From assembly GCF_000478275.1 (NCBI RefSeq), contig NZ_ASJB01000004.1, positions 83,836 to 147,835 on the forward strand: a DNA stretch of 64,000 nucleotides. The letters are read 5' to 3'. A model generated the notes under the pieces. That model was not told where the DNA came from, ran no database searches, and was given only the letters and a program-made list of their open reading frames with translations. Of this stretch, positions 34,789 to 44,100 are shown piece after piece. This stretch comes from Amycolatopsis orientalis DSM 40040 = KCTC 9412. GTDB lineage: Bacteria; Actinomycetota; Actinomycetes; Mycobacteriales; Pseudonocardiaceae. Positions within the stretch are counted from its first letter, which is position 1; the number at the start of each line of letters is the position of its first letter. Both the position numbers and the translations under genes were made by a program.

Positions 34789-35382
34789 GCGGAACCGCAG
34801 CGCGCGCAGCACCAGCCGGACCACCGACTCGACGAACCCGTCGGTCAGCGGCCCGGTCCGCAGCAGCCACCGGTAGTAGACCGCTCCGTAGTACAGGTCC
34901 ACCGCGTCGTCGATGTCGGCGGCGTCGATCTGTCCCGCCTCGGCGCCCGCCCGGAATCTTGCCCTGGTCGCCTCCAGCCACGGCCTCATCAGCCGCTCGT
35001 CGAGTTCCGCCGAGAGTTTCGCGTCGCCCTGGATCGCGGTCAGCAACGCGCGGTAGAACGCCTCGAAGCCGCTGTCCGCCAAGGGGTCCACAGTGGACCG
35101 GAGCGCCGTGCGCAGATCCGCTTCCAGATCGCCGGTGTCCGGGAAGCCCAGCTCGCCCTCGCCCTGGACCAGCGTCAAGTACGCGTCCAGCACCAGCGCG
35201 CCCTTGTCCGGCCACCACCGGTAGATCGTCTGCTTCCCGACCCCCGCCCGCGACGCGATCGCCTCCACCGCCAGCTTCGGATAGCCGACCTCGCCGAGCA
35301 GTTCGGTGGTCGCGGTCAGGATCGCCTGCCGCGAGCGTTCGTTGCGCCGGGTCGGGTCCGGCGACTTGACGTTTCCAGCCAT
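34630..35382 (-). CDS. TetR-family regulator with C-terminal tail antisense to cobQ
   Basis: A 250-residue TetR/AcrR protein. The HTH is at about residues 17-62 (AILTATTELLGEVGYPKLAV, ASRAGVGKQTIYRWWPDK) and the ligand-binding domain runs to about residue 195. The remaining 52 residues are encoded entirely opposite the cobQ 3' end and look like an accidental read-through (Asp/Arg-rich, no family similarity). It is divergent from an SDR gene, with a perfect 15-base palindrome between them. By position it represses both genes, with a small molecule as likely inducer (inference). Confidence 0.88.
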   Translation of the reverse strand: MAGNVKSPDPTRRNERSRQAILTATTELLGEVGYPKLAVEAIASRAGVGKQTIYRWWPDKGALVLDAYLTLVQGEGELGFPDTGDLEADLRTALRSTVDPLADSGFEAFYRALLTAIQGDAKLSAELDERLMRPWLEATRARFRAGAEAGQIDAADIDDAVDLYYGAVYYRWLLRTGPLTDGFVESVVRLVLRALRFRSGAGRDEGQVDVDARFDQTQEPRGADVFLDGVGEPVQHALPQRPESLRSGGG

Positions 35383-35406
35383 GTCGGTATGGTAGCACCA
35401 CGAGAC

Positions 35407-35421
35407 GAGACGGACCGTCTC
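35407..35421. promoter_or_regulatory. Probable TetR operator between tetR and SDR genes
   Basis: GAGACGGACCGTCTC is a perfect palindrome about a central base, located in the 59-base divergent gap. It lies 25 bases before the tetR start and 20 before the SDR start. Its length and symmetry suit a TetR dimer site. Confidence 0.75.
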
Positions 35422-35441
35422 GCTGAAACGAAGGAGTGGAC

Positions 35442-36251
35442 ATGCGCACTTGGTTCATCACCGGAGCGGGCCGCGGTCTCGGGCGCCTCGTCGCCGAGCA
35501 CGCCCTGAAGGCCGGGGACAACGTCGTCGGCACCGCCCGTCGCCCCGAGGTGCTCGACGATCTCGTGGAAACGAGCGACGGCAGACTGGTCGTCCTGCCC
35601 CTCGACGTCACGGACAGAGCCGCGGTCTTCGCCACCGTCGAGAAGGCGGCCGAAGCGTTCGGAAGGCTCGATGTCGTCGTCAACAACGCGGGCTACGGCT
35701 TGATGGGCGCGGTCGAAGAGGTCGGCGAGGACGACGCGCGGGCCATCATGGAGACGAACTTCTTCGGCGCACTGTGGGTCAGCCAGGCCGTGCTCCCGGT
35801 GCTGCGGAAGCAGGGCGCGGGCCGGATCCTGCAGATGTCGAGTGTGAGCGGCCTGATGGGCGTGCCGACCATGGGCCTCTACAACGCGAGCAAGTTCGCC
35901 CTCGAAGGCCTCAGTGACGCGCTCGCGCAGGAGGCCGAGGGCTTCGGCGTCCATGTGACGCTGGTCGAGCCGCGGATCTACGCGACCGATTTCCTGGGCG
36001 CCAGCCTGAAGATGTCACCGATGAACCCGGCCTACGACCCGGTACGCGCGGCGCTGATGGCGAAGTACGCCGACGGTGTCCCCGGCGACCCGGTGAAGGT
36101 CGCCGAGGCCGTCCTCGAACTGGTGGCCAGTGACGCGCCGCCCCGCCGCCTGCTGCTCGGCGACGGGGACTTCGACGTCATCGTGGGCCTGCACCAGGAC
36201 CGCGTCGCGGAATGGCGCTCGTGGGAATCGGTCAGCCGGGCTGCGGGCTAG
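35442..36251 (+). CDS. Short-chain dehydrogenase/reductase
   Basis: A 269-residue classical SDR. It has the cofactor motif TGAGRGLGR near the N-terminus, the conserved VVNNAGYG and the catalytic Tyr/Lys pair in YNASKFALEG, preceded by the Ser of MSSVSG. NADP(H) preference is likely from the Arg after the glycine motif and the TARRPE segment. The ATG has AAGGAG at good spacing; a GTG two codons upstream overlaps that site and is unlikely. It is the likely TetR target. The substrate is unknown. Confidence 0.9.
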   Translation: MRTWFITGAGRGLGRLVAEHALKAGDNVVGTARRPEVLDDLVETSDGRLVVLPLDVTDRAAVFATVEKAAEAFGRLDVVVNNAGYGLMGAVEEVGEDDARAIMETNFFGALWVSQAVLPVLRKQGAGRILQMSSVSGLMGVPTMGLYNASKFALEGLSDALAQEAEGFGVHVTLVEPRIYATDFLGASLKMSPMNPAYDPVRAALMAKYADGVPGDPVKVAEAVLELVASDAPPRRLLLGDGDFDVIVGLHQDRVAEWRSWESVSRAAG

Positions 36252-37026
36252 AGACTTGTCCGGTGACTTCCTTGCGCGCCAACGCCTTCTCGACCAGCGC
36301 GCCGAAGGTCAGGCCGAGCGCGGCCCACAGCACCACCTGCGTGCCGACAGAGGCGACCCGGAAGGACCACAGGGTGGAACCGGGGAACCCGGTGGGGACT
36401 TCGTCGATCGACGGCAGCAGCGCCGCCGCCACCGCGATCAGCACGAGGTACCCGCCCGCGGCGATCAGGCCGCCACGCCAGGCGCCGAGCTTGTCGGCCA
36501 GCTTCCGGCCGAACGCCGCGGCGAGGATGCCGATCAGCAGGGAAAGCGCGACGAAACCGAAATACAGGGAAGTCCGGCTCCCGATCGTGCCCGCCTGCCC
36601 GACAGCAGGTGGATTCCCGGGGTATTTCAGGAACGGCACCAGGAACACGACCACGAAGGCGCCGCCGGTGAGCAGGGCGGCGGTCACCCGCGGACGCAGC
36701 GTGCCGAGCCGTCCGTAGACGAAGGCGAACGCCAGCGAGAACAGCCCGCCGACGGCGACGCCGTAGAGCCCGACGCCGGTCAGCAGACCCACCGTGCTCT
36801 GCACCCCACGGGTGACGAGCTCTTCCTCCGCGGCCTCCGGCGCGGCGTGCTCGTGAGCACCGGGTTCGCTGTGCGCGTCAGGTGTGCTGTGTGAATGCGC
36901 GGCGGTGCCTTCGAGACCGATGGCGGTCTCGACCGAAGGCTCACCGAAGAAATAGGCGAAAAGGGTCGCCAGGACACCAGCGACCAGGCCCGCGAGCATG
37001 CCGCGGACCAGCAAGGTCCTCATCAT
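36232..37026 (-). CDS. cbtA: Cobalt transporter CbtA
   Basis: A 264-residue membrane protein of the CbtA family, thought to import cobalt with CbtB for B12 synthesis. The N-terminal segment (LLVRGMLAGLVAGVLATLFA, FFGEP) is family-typical. A His-rich loop at about 43-64 (AHSHSTPDAHSEPGAHEHA) could bind Co2+, and four or five further membrane segments follow. It lies 14 bases after cbtB, so both are under the upstream B12 riboswitch. Its 3' end overlaps the convergent SDR gene by 20 bases. Confidence 0.92.
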   Translation of the reverse strand: MMRTLLVRGMLAGLVAGVLATLFAYFFGEPSVETAIGLEGTAAHSHSTPDAHSEPGAHEHAAPEAAEEELVTRGVQSTVGLLTGVGLYGVAVGGLFSLAFAFVYGRLGTLRPRVTAALLTGGAFVVVFLVPFLKYPGNPPAVGQAGTIGSRTSLYFGFVALSLLIGILAAAFGRKLADKLGAWRGGLIAAGGYLVLIAVAAALLPSIDEVPTGFPGSTLWSFRVASVGTQVVLWAALGLTFGALVEKALARKEVTGQVSSPQPG

Positions 37027-37040
37027 GGGGCGCTTGCCGC

Positions 37041-37250
37041 CTAGTGGCAGGGGAAGGCCAGCAGGTGCCGGCCGTCGTGGACGAACTCGTGGACGTACGA
37101 GTTCGCGAACACCGACACCGCACCCTGCTCGGCGCTGATGAAGTACAGCGTGATCAGCGAAAGGAGGATGACGAGCACCGCCCAGGGCAGGATCTCGCGG
37201 ACGGGGATCCGGATGGGGGCGGGAACTGCGGATACCGCTGGGTACGACAT
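37041..37250 (-). CDS. cbtB: Cobalt transporter subunit CbtB
   Basis: A 69-residue protein with one membrane segment (ILPWAVLVILLSLITLYFIS) and the CbtB C-terminal metal motif HEFVHDGRHLLAFPCH, with histidines and a cysteine on the outer face. It partners with CbtA. The ATG, well placed after GAGGAGG, immediately follows a B12 riboswitch. A longer open frame upstream runs through the riboswitch and is not coding. Confidence 0.92.
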   Translation of the reverse strand: MSYPAVSAVPAPIRIPVREILPWAVLVILLSLITLYFISAEQGAVSVFANSYVHEFVHDGRHLLAFPCH

Positions 37251-37287
37251 GGCGGTGGGACCTCCTCGGGCTAGCGCGGCCTCTTCA

Positions 37288-37402
37288 GGGGTGACACGAC
37301 GGCACCGGGTCTGGCTTCCCCGGACCCTGAGGTCCGAGGTCACAGTGGCGCGACCGCGCGGAATCTCACCGCGTTCCGGTTGCCGACGTCTGGCCGGTCG
37401 AG
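37288..37402 (-). promoter_or_regulatory. Cobalamin (B12) riboswitch upstream of cbtB-cbtA
   Basis: On the minus strand the leader reads CGGAACGCGGTGAGATTCCG, then GCGCCACTGTGACC (B12 box) and finally GAAGCCAGACCCGG, the conserved AdoCbl riboswitch order. Just upstream, TTGACC and TACGCT 18 bases apart could form the promoter in the 45-base gap shared with the ROK gene. It should shut down cobalt import when B12 is abundant. Confidence 0.93.
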
Positions 37403-37446
37403 CGTAGGTCTCCGCAAAGCGTCCGGTCAATGTGACAATCGCGGGT

Positions 37447-38352
37447 ATGACACCTGCGGTGGCGGCACTCGATGTCGGCGGCACGTCCATCAAGGCGGCC
37501 TTGTACGACGCGGACCTGAAGGATCTGGCCAGTTTGCGCGAGCCGACGGCGCGGGGGGCGGACGGCGAGGCGCTCGCGGACCAGGTCGCCAGGATCGTGG
37601 AGACGCTGGGGAAGAAGGCGGGCACCGGCACTCCGGACGCGGTCGGCGTGGTCATCCCGGGCATCGTCGACGAGGTCGGGCGGGTGGCGCGCTTCTCGGC
37701 GAACCTCGACTTCCGCAACGTCCCGTTCGGCGAGATGCTCGACAGCAGGCTGGGCCTGCCGTTCGCGTTCGGGCACGACGTCCGCGCGGGCGGGCTCGCC
37801 GAGTTCCGCGTCGGCGCGGGCAAGGGCTGTGCCGACGCCGCCTTCATCCCGGTCGGCACCGGGATCGCGGCCGCGCTCCAGCTCGACGGGAAGCTGTACG
37901 CCGCGGGCGGGCTCGGTGGCGAGATCGGCCATATCGACGTCGGCCACCGGCTGCTGTGCGGCTGCGGGGCGACGGGATGCCTGGAGGCCATCTCGTCGGC
38001 GTCGGCCATCGCCCGGCGCTACAGCGAGCACACCGGGCGCCCGGCCGAGGGCGCCGAGCAGGTCGTCGACGCCGCCCGGCACGGTGACGAGGCCGCGATC
38101 TCGGTGGTCAACGACGCCCTCGACGGCCTTGGCCACGGCATCAAGACCCTGGTGACGTTGCTCGCGCCCGAGGTCGTCGTGCTCGGCGGTGGCCTGTTCA
38201 CCGCGGGCGACTACGTCCTCGAACCGGTCCGCGCCTGGCTGACCGCGAACCTGCAGTTCCAGCGGATGCCGGAACTGCGGATCGCGCAACTCGGCGACGA
38301 GGCCGGCAGGCTCGGCGCTGCCCTGCTGGCACTGGACCGGCTCAGTGCCTGA
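37447..38352 (+). CDS. ROK-family sugar kinase
   Basis: A 301-residue ROK protein. The ATP-binding signature ALDVGGTSIKAALYD is at the N-terminus, the catalytic Asp is in FAFGHDVRAGGLAEF, and the ROK zinc motif follows as GHIDVGHRLLCGCGATGCLEA. No N-terminal HTH is present, so it is a kinase and not a NagC-type repressor. Glucose or N-acetylglucosamine-type sugars are the usual substrates; the exact one is not evident. The start was set at the ATG giving MTPAVAALDVGGT. It faces a DeoR regulator across a hairpin. Confidence 0.92.
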   Translation: MTPAVAALDVGGTSIKAALYDADLKDLASLREPTARGADGEALADQVARIVETLGKKAGTGTPDAVGVVIPGIVDEVGRVARFSANLDFRNVPFGEMLDSRLGLPFAFGHDVRAGGLAEFRVGAGKGCADAAFIPVGTGIAAALQLDGKLYAAGGLGGEIGHIDVGHRLLCGCGATGCLEAISSASAIARRYSEHTGRPAEGAEQVVDAARHGDEAAISVVNDALDGLGHGIKTLVTLLAPEVVVLGGGLFTAGDYVLEPVRAWLTANLQFQRMPELRIAQLGDEAGRLGAALLALDRLSA

Positions 38353-38380
38353 TGGTGAATCCGCGTCCGCGATCGACGTC

Positions 38381-38433
38381 GGCAGGACGCTGCCTGGTCA
38401 GCCATCTCACGATGGCGGGCAAGGCGTCCTGCC
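38381..38433. terminator. Hairpin between convergent ROK and DeoR genes
   Basis: GGCAGGACGC (38381) and GCGTCCTGCC (38424) pair over ten bases and enclose a second stem, GCCAT/ATGGC. There is no T-run, as is common in high-GC actinobacteria. The position between two converging 3' ends suggests a bidirectional terminator. Confidence 0.6.
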
Positions 38434-38514
38434 ACCGCGATAGCGGGGCCTTCGGCCGAGGCGGGTTCACGCGTCTGGTCCCGTTCGCAGGTCTTTCTCA
38501 GCTTCGCCAATCGC

Positions 38515-39300
38515 TCAAGCCTTGACCACCCGCACGCCCTCCTCCTCGAAGGCGTGCACCCGGTCGGGATCCGCGCGGCCGTCGGTGACGAGGACGTCGA
38601 CGTCGGCGGTCGCGCAGATCTTCGCGAACGCGTGACCGCCGAGTTTCGCGGCGTCGGCGAGCACGACGACCTGCCGTGCGCGGGCCGCCATCAGCCGGTT
38701 CGTGCTCGCGTCGCCCTCGTGGTGCGCCTGCGCGCCGTGCACCGGGTCGAAGGCGTCCACGCCGAGGAACACCAGATCCAGTGAGATCTGGTCGAGGAAC
38801 AGATGGGACAGCGGCCCGGACAGATCGAACGACTGCTGCCGGGCGACCCCGCCGGTCACCACGATCTTGATATTCGGCCGCACGGCGAGTTCGTGGGCGA
38901 TGTTGAGCGCGTTCGTCACCACGGTGAGCAGCGGGCCGCCGCTCGGCTCGCCCATATCCGGCCGGGTGGCGAGCGCGCGGCCCACCTCGGTGCTCGTGGT
39001 GCCGCCGTTGAGGCCCACCACCATGCCGGGATCGACCATCCTCGCCGCGGCGGCCGAGATCCGTTGCTGCTCGGGCGCGTTGCGCGCAGCCTTGTGCCGC
39101 AACGGAAGGTCGTAGGCGACGTTGCTCGCGACGGCGCCGCCGCGGGTGCGGACCACGAGATTGCGGCCCGCCAGGTGATCCAGATCCCGGCGGATCGTCG
39201 CGGGGGACACCCCCAGTTCGTCCGCCGAGACTTCGACGTCGACCTTTTCCCGCTCTCCCACCATGTCCAGTAAGGCCGTCAGCCGTTCATGCCGGTTCAT
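38515..39300 (-). CDS. DeoR/GlpR-family transcriptional regulator
   Basis: A 261-residue DeoR-type repressor. The N-terminal winged helix is at about 5-58 (VSADELGVSPATIRRDLDHL, VVRTRGGAV). The C-terminal sugar-phosphate sensor has VVGLNGGTTSTEVGRAL and FLGVDAFDPVHGAQAHH. Such proteins sense phosphorylated sugars. Converging on the ROK gene, it may belong to the same sugar pathway, but the pairing is only positional. Downstream of its promoter side lies a 349-base gap. Confidence 0.92.
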   Translation of the reverse strand: MNRHERLTALLDMVGEREKVDVEVSADELGVSPATIRRDLDHLAGRNLVVRTRGGAVASNVAYDLPLRHKAARNAPEQQRISAAAARMVDPGMVVGLNGGTTSTEVGRALATRPDMGEPSGGPLLTVVTNALNIAHELAVRPNIKIVVTGGVARQQSFDLSGPLSHLFLDQISLDLVFLGVDAFDPVHGAQAHHEGDASTNRLMAARARQVVVLADAAKLGGHAFAKICATADVDVLVTDGRADPDRVHAFEEEGVRVVKA

Positions 39301-39416
39301 CCGAGCTCCCTCCCCGAAGCTTGATGTCGCTTACCGCACCGGACAAAGTACTACGCGTCGCGATACGAGCGGGGAGAAGCGGCGGATTCGGGAAGCCGGG
39401 GGAGGAACAGGACGAG

Positions 39417-39451
39417 CGGGCGCCGGCCACCCCCAGTGTGACCGGCGCCCG
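39417..39451. terminator. Strong GC hairpin, terminator-like
   Basis: A perfect ten-base stem, CGGGCGCCGG with CCGGCGCCCG, encloses a 15-base loop. It lies in the gap before the DeoR gene. No gene ends right beside it, so it may also be a leader structure; function is inferred from the fold alone. Confidence 0.45.
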
Positions 39452-39568
39452 TCCGGTGGCCGGTACGCCCAGAACCGGCCCGCCTCGGAGGCTAGCGGCG
39501 CCGGCTCCGCACTGATATCCGCTTTGCGTCCATTCCGGTGACGTTTACCGGATATCCGCCTGCCCCAA

Positions 39569-39638
39569 CTCAGCATTCAGTCCTCTGGTTGCGGTAGTTC
39601 GCCGTTGAACTACCGCAACCAGAGGACTGAATGCCGAG
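39569..39638. repeat. Palindromic repeat, GACTAAATGCG family (copy 2, longest)
   Basis: Two 32-base arms (39569-39600 and 39607-39638) with one mismatch flank a six-base loop. The arms contain GCATTCAGTCCTCTGG and GCGGTAGTTC. It lies 12 bases beyond the gltD stop codon, where it would form a very stable hairpin at the end of the gltBD transcript. Confidence 0.92.
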
Positions 39639-39649
39639 CGGCTGGGGCT

Positions 39650-41101
39650 CTAGGAGATGGGGCGGTCGGTGGGGGCGATCGGGGCGGGCAGGACGTCACG
39701 TCCGGTGAGGAACGCGTCGACGCCGGCCGCCGCGGAGCGGCCTTCGGCGATCGCCCACACGATGAGCGACTGGCCGCGGCCCATGTCCCCGGCCACGAAC
39801 ACGTTGTCGACGCTGGTCTTGAACGCCTTGTCGCGGGCGACGTTGCCGCGCTGGTCCAGTTCGACGTCGAGCGCCTCCAGCAGGCCTTCCCGCTCCGGGC
39901 CGACGAAGCCCATCGCGAGCAGCACCAGCTGCGCCGGGAGTTCCTTCTCGGTACCCGGGACCGGGACGAACTTGCCGCCCTCGTTGCGCACCTCGACCAG
40001 CTTCAGCGCGCGGACGCGCCCGTCGGCGTCGGCCAGGAACTCCTGGGTGTTGACCGAGTACAGCCGCTCGCCGCCCTCTTCGTGCGCGGACGAGACGCGG
40101 TAGATCATCGGGTACGTCGGCCAGGGATGCGCGTCCGACCGCGAAAGCGGAGGCTTCGGCATGATCTCCAGCTGCGTCACCGATTTGGCGCCCTGCCGGT
40201 GCGAGGTCCCGACACAGTCCGCGCCGGTGTCACCGCCACCGATGACGACGACGTCGAGCCCTTCGGCACTGATCGGCGACACGTCCAGTTCACCGGCCGC
40301 GACGCGGTTGGCCGGCGGCAGGAACTCCATCGCCTGGTGGATGCCCCGGTGCTCGCGGCCCGGGATCGGCAGGTCGCGCCACGCCGTCGCGCCACCGGCG
40401 AGGACCACCGCGTCGTACGACGACTTCAGCTCCTCGACGGTGAGGTCGACACCGACGTTCACCGACGTGCGGAATTCCGTGCCCTCGGCCCGCATCTGGT
40501 CGAGACGGCGGTCGAGGCGGTGCTTCTCCATCTTGAATTCGGGGATGCCGTAGCGCAGCAGCCCGCCGATCTTGTCGGCCCGCTCGAAGACCACGACACT
40601 GTGGCCCGCGCGCGTGAGCTGCTGCGCCGCGGCGAGTCCCGACGGGCCGGATCCGACCACCGCGACCTTCTTGCCGGTGAGCGCCACCGGCGGTTGCGGC
40701 GTGACCCAGCCTTCTTCGAAGGCCCGGTCGATGATCGAGATCTCGACCCGCTTGATGGTGACGGGATCGTCGTTGATCCCGAGCACACACGCCGTCTCAC
40801 ACGGCGCCGGGCAGAGGGTCCCGGTGAACTCCGGGAAATTGTTGGTCGCGTGCAGCCGCTCGGCCGCGTCGCGCCAATCGTCGCGCCAGGTCAGCGTGTT
40901 CCACTCGGGGATGAGGTTCCCGAGCGGGCAGCCCTGGTGACAGAACGGGATGCCGCAGTCCATGCAGCGCCCGGCCTGCTTCTGCAGCTTCGACGTCGCG
41001 AAGTCCTCGTACACCTCGCGCCAGTCCATCAGGCGCAGGTCGACGGGACGGCTCTTCGGCGTCTCGCGAGTGGTGGTCAGAAAGCCCTTGGGGTCAGCCA
41101 T
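39650..41101 (-). CDS. gltD: Glutamate synthase (NADPH) small subunit GltD
   Basis: The beta subunit passes electrons from NADPH through FAD and Fe-S clusters to GltB. The 483-residue protein has N-terminal cysteine motifs ([29 protein letters not shown]) for two 4Fe-4S clusters. A FAD-binding [13 protein letters not shown] follows, then an NADPH site near [14 protein letters not shown] and a C-terminal [12 protein letters not shown]. The ATG overlaps the gltB stop by eight bases, giving coupled 1:1 expression. Confidence 0.96.
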   Translation of the reverse strand: MADPKGFLTTTRETPKSRPVDLRLMDWREVYEDFATSKLQKQAGRCMDCGIPFCHQGCPLGNLIPEWNTLTWRDDWRDAAERLHATNNFPEFTGTLCPAPCETACVLGINDDPVTIKRVEISIIDRAFEEGWVTPQPPVALTGKKVAVVGSGPSGLAAAQQLTRAGHSVVVFERADKIGGLLRYGIPEFKMEKHRLDRRLDQMRAEGTEFRTSVNVGVDLTVEELKSSYDAVVLAGGATAWRDLPIPGREHRGIHQAMEFLPPANRVAAGELDVSPISAEGLDVVVIGGGDTGADCVGTSHRQGAKSVTQLEIMPKPPLSRSDAHPWPTYPMIYRVSSAHEEGGERLYSVNTQEFLADADGRVRALKLVEVRNEGGKFVPVPGTEKELPAQLVLLAMGFVGPEREGLLEALDVELDQRGNVARDKAFKTSVDNVFVAGDMGRGQSLIVWAIAEGRSAAAGVDAFLTGRDVLPAPIAPTDRPIS

Positions 41102-44100
41102 GTGCGGCCTCCATGATCGCCTCGTTCACGTCGCGCCCGTCACGTTCGGCCTTCGCCTGCGCCGCGAGCACTCGCTTGTAGTCCTTCGGCATGACCTTGC
41201 CGAACCGTTCGACGGCGGCCTCCCAGTCGGCGAGCAGCGTGCGCGCGACCGCGGATTCCGTTTCGTCGTAATGCTTCTCGAGCGCCTCGCGCAGGAAGTC
41301 CACATCGGACGAATCCAGCGGGTCGACGTCGACCATCTCCGGGTTGACCCGGTGCACCGGCAGATCCAGCACGTAGGCGACACCGCCCGACATACCGGCC
41401 GCGAAGTTGCGGCCCACCGCGCCGAGGACGACCACCCGGCCACCGGTCATGTACTCGCACCCGTGGTCACCGACACCTTCGACGACGGCCAGCGCGCCCG
41501 AGTTGCGCACGCAGAATCGCTCGCCGACCTTGCCGCGGATGAAGATCTCGCCGCTGGTCGCGCCGTAACCGATCACGTTGCCGGCGATGATGTGCTCTTC
41601 GGCGTTGTAGCGCGCCACCTTCGGCGGCCGCACGATGAGCCGTCCGCCGGACAGGCCCTTGCCGACGTAGTCGTTGCCGTCGCCGTAGAGCCGCAGGGTG
41701 ATGCCCCTCGGCACGAACGCGCCGAACGACTGACCCGCGGTCCCGGTGAAGGTGACGTCGATCGTGTTGTCCGGCAGGCCTTCGCCACCCCACCGCTTGG
41801 TGAGCTCGTGACCCAGCATGGTGCCGACGGTGCGGTTCACGTTGCGGACCGGCAGTTCCAGCCGGACCTTGTCGCCGGAGGACAGCGCGCCCTCGGCCAG
41901 CTGGATCAGCGTGTTGTCGAGTGCCTTCTCCAGTCCGTGGTCCTGCACCGTCTGCTGGTGACGCCGTCCGGCGGGAGCCATCTCGGGCACGTGGAAGATC
42001 GGCGAAAGGTCCAGCCCGGCGGCCTTCCAGTGATCGATCGCCTTGCGCTTGTCGAGCATCTCCGCGTGCCCGACGGCCTCGGCGATGGACCGGAAACCCA
42101 GCTCCGCCAGGTACTCCCGGACCTCCTGGGCGATGAACTCGAAGAAGTTCACCACGTACTCGGCCTTGCCGCTGAACTTCTCGCGCAGCTTGGGGTTCTG
42201 CGTCGCGACGCCGACCGGGCAGGTGTCGAGGTGACACACGCGCATCATGATGCAGCCGGACACGACCAGCGGCGCCGTCGCGAACCCGAACTCCTCCGCG
42301 CCGAGCAGCGCGGCGATGACGACGTCACGGCCGGTCTTGAGCTGGCCGTCGGTCTGCACCACGATCCGGTCGCGCAACCGGTTGGCGAGCAGCGTCTGCT
42401 GCGTCTCGGCGAGACCGAGTTCCCACGGCCCGCCCGCGTGCTTGATCGACGACAGCGGGGAAGCGCCGGTGCCGCCGTCGTGCCCGGAGATGAGCACGAC
42501 GTCCGCGTGCGCCTTGGAAACGCCCGCCGCGACCGTGCCGACGCCGACCTCGGACACGAGCTTCACGTGGATCCGCGCGGCCGGGTTGGCGTTCTTGAGG
42601 TCGTGGATCAGCTGCGCGAGATCCTCGATCGAGTAGATGTCGTGGTGCGGCGGCGGGGAGATCAACCCGACACCCGCCGTGGAGTGCCGCGTCTTCGCGA
42701 TCCACGGGTACACCTTCGCGCCGGGCAGCTGGCCGCCCTCGCCGGGCTTCGCGCCCTGCGCCATCTTGATCTGGATGTCGTCGGCGTTGACCAGGTACTC
42801 GCTCGTGACGCCGAACCGTCCACTCGCGACCTGCTTGACCGCGCTGCGGCGTTCGGGGTCGTAGAGCCGGTCCGGATCCTCGCCGCCCTCACCGGTGTTC
42901 GACTTGCCGCCGAGCCGGTTCATCGCGATGGCCAGGGTCTCGTGCATCTCCGCCGAAATGGAGCCGTAGGAGATCGCGCCGGTGGCGAACCGCTTGACGA
43001 TCTCGGAGACCGGCTCGACCTCCTCGATCGGCACGGCGGGCCGCTGCCCGATCTTGAAGTCGAACAGGCCGCGCAGCGTGTACAGCTTCTGCGCCTGGTC
43101 GTCGACGGCCTTCGTGTACTCCTTGAAGACCTCGTACTTCCCGGCACGGGTGGAGTGCTGGAGCTTGAACACCGTCTGCGGGTTGAACAGATGCGGTTCG
43201 CCCTCGCGGCGCCACTGGTAGTCCGAACCGGTCTCCAGCTCGCGGTGGTTCGCGCGGAACCCGTCGCGCGGGAACGCCCGGCGGTGCCGTTCGGCGACTT
43301 CCAGCGCGAGCGTGTCGAAGCCGACGCCGCCGAGCCGGGAAGTGGTTCCGGTGAAGCAGTTCTGGATGACCTCGTCGCCGAGCCCGACCGCTTCGAAGAT
43401 CTGCGCGCCGGTGTAGGAGGCCACTGTGGACACTCCCATCTTCGACATCGTCTTGCGGACGCCCTTGCCCAGCGCCTTGATCAGGTTCGCGGTCGCCTGC
43501 TTGGCGGTGACCCCGGGGATCAGGCCCTGATCGGCCATCTCCTCGACGGTCGCCATCGCCAGGTACGGGTTCACCGCGGCGACGCCGTAGCCGATCAGCA
43601 GCGCGATGTGGTGGACCTCGCGCGCGTCGCCCGCCTCGACGATGAGGCCGACCTGCGTGCGGGTCTTCTCGCGCACCAGGTGGTGGTGCACCGCGCCGGT
43701 GAGCAGCAGGGACGGGATGCCCGCGTGATCTTCGTCGATCCCGCGGTCGGACAGCACGATCAGCCGCGCGCCCTCGGCGATGGCCGCGGACACCTCGGCG
43801 CGGATCTCGTCGAGCCGTCGCACGAGTGCCTCGCCGCCACCGTGGACGTCGTACGTGCCGTGCACGGTGACCGACTGGAACTCCGGCAGGTCGCCGTCGT
43901 CGTTGACGTGCACCAGCTTCGCGAACTCGTCGTTGTCCAGCACCGGGAACGGCAGCACGATCCGGCGGCACGACGCTGCGTCGCCGCTCAGCAGGTTCGG
44001 CTGCGCGCCCAGCTGGGTGCCGAGGGCGGTGACCAGTTCTTCGCGGATCGCGTCCAGCGGCGGGTTGGTGACCTGGGCGAAGAGCTGGATGAAGTAGTCG

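Larger units (their letters stand above)
39301..39649. other. Non-coding gap with one hairpin and one long palindrome
   Basis: No convincing gene is seen. The DeoR promoter should lie at the left edge, where GTCGCTTACCGCACC precedes the gene. A GC hairpin is at 39417-39451 and a 70-base palindrome at 39569-39638; both are listed separately. Confidence 0.6.

Noticed and set aside
38211..38510. Minus-strand frame of 99 codons after the ROK gene
   Set aside because: It overlaps the ROK 3' end and a terminator-like hairpin, with Arg/Ser-rich composition and no ribosome site.
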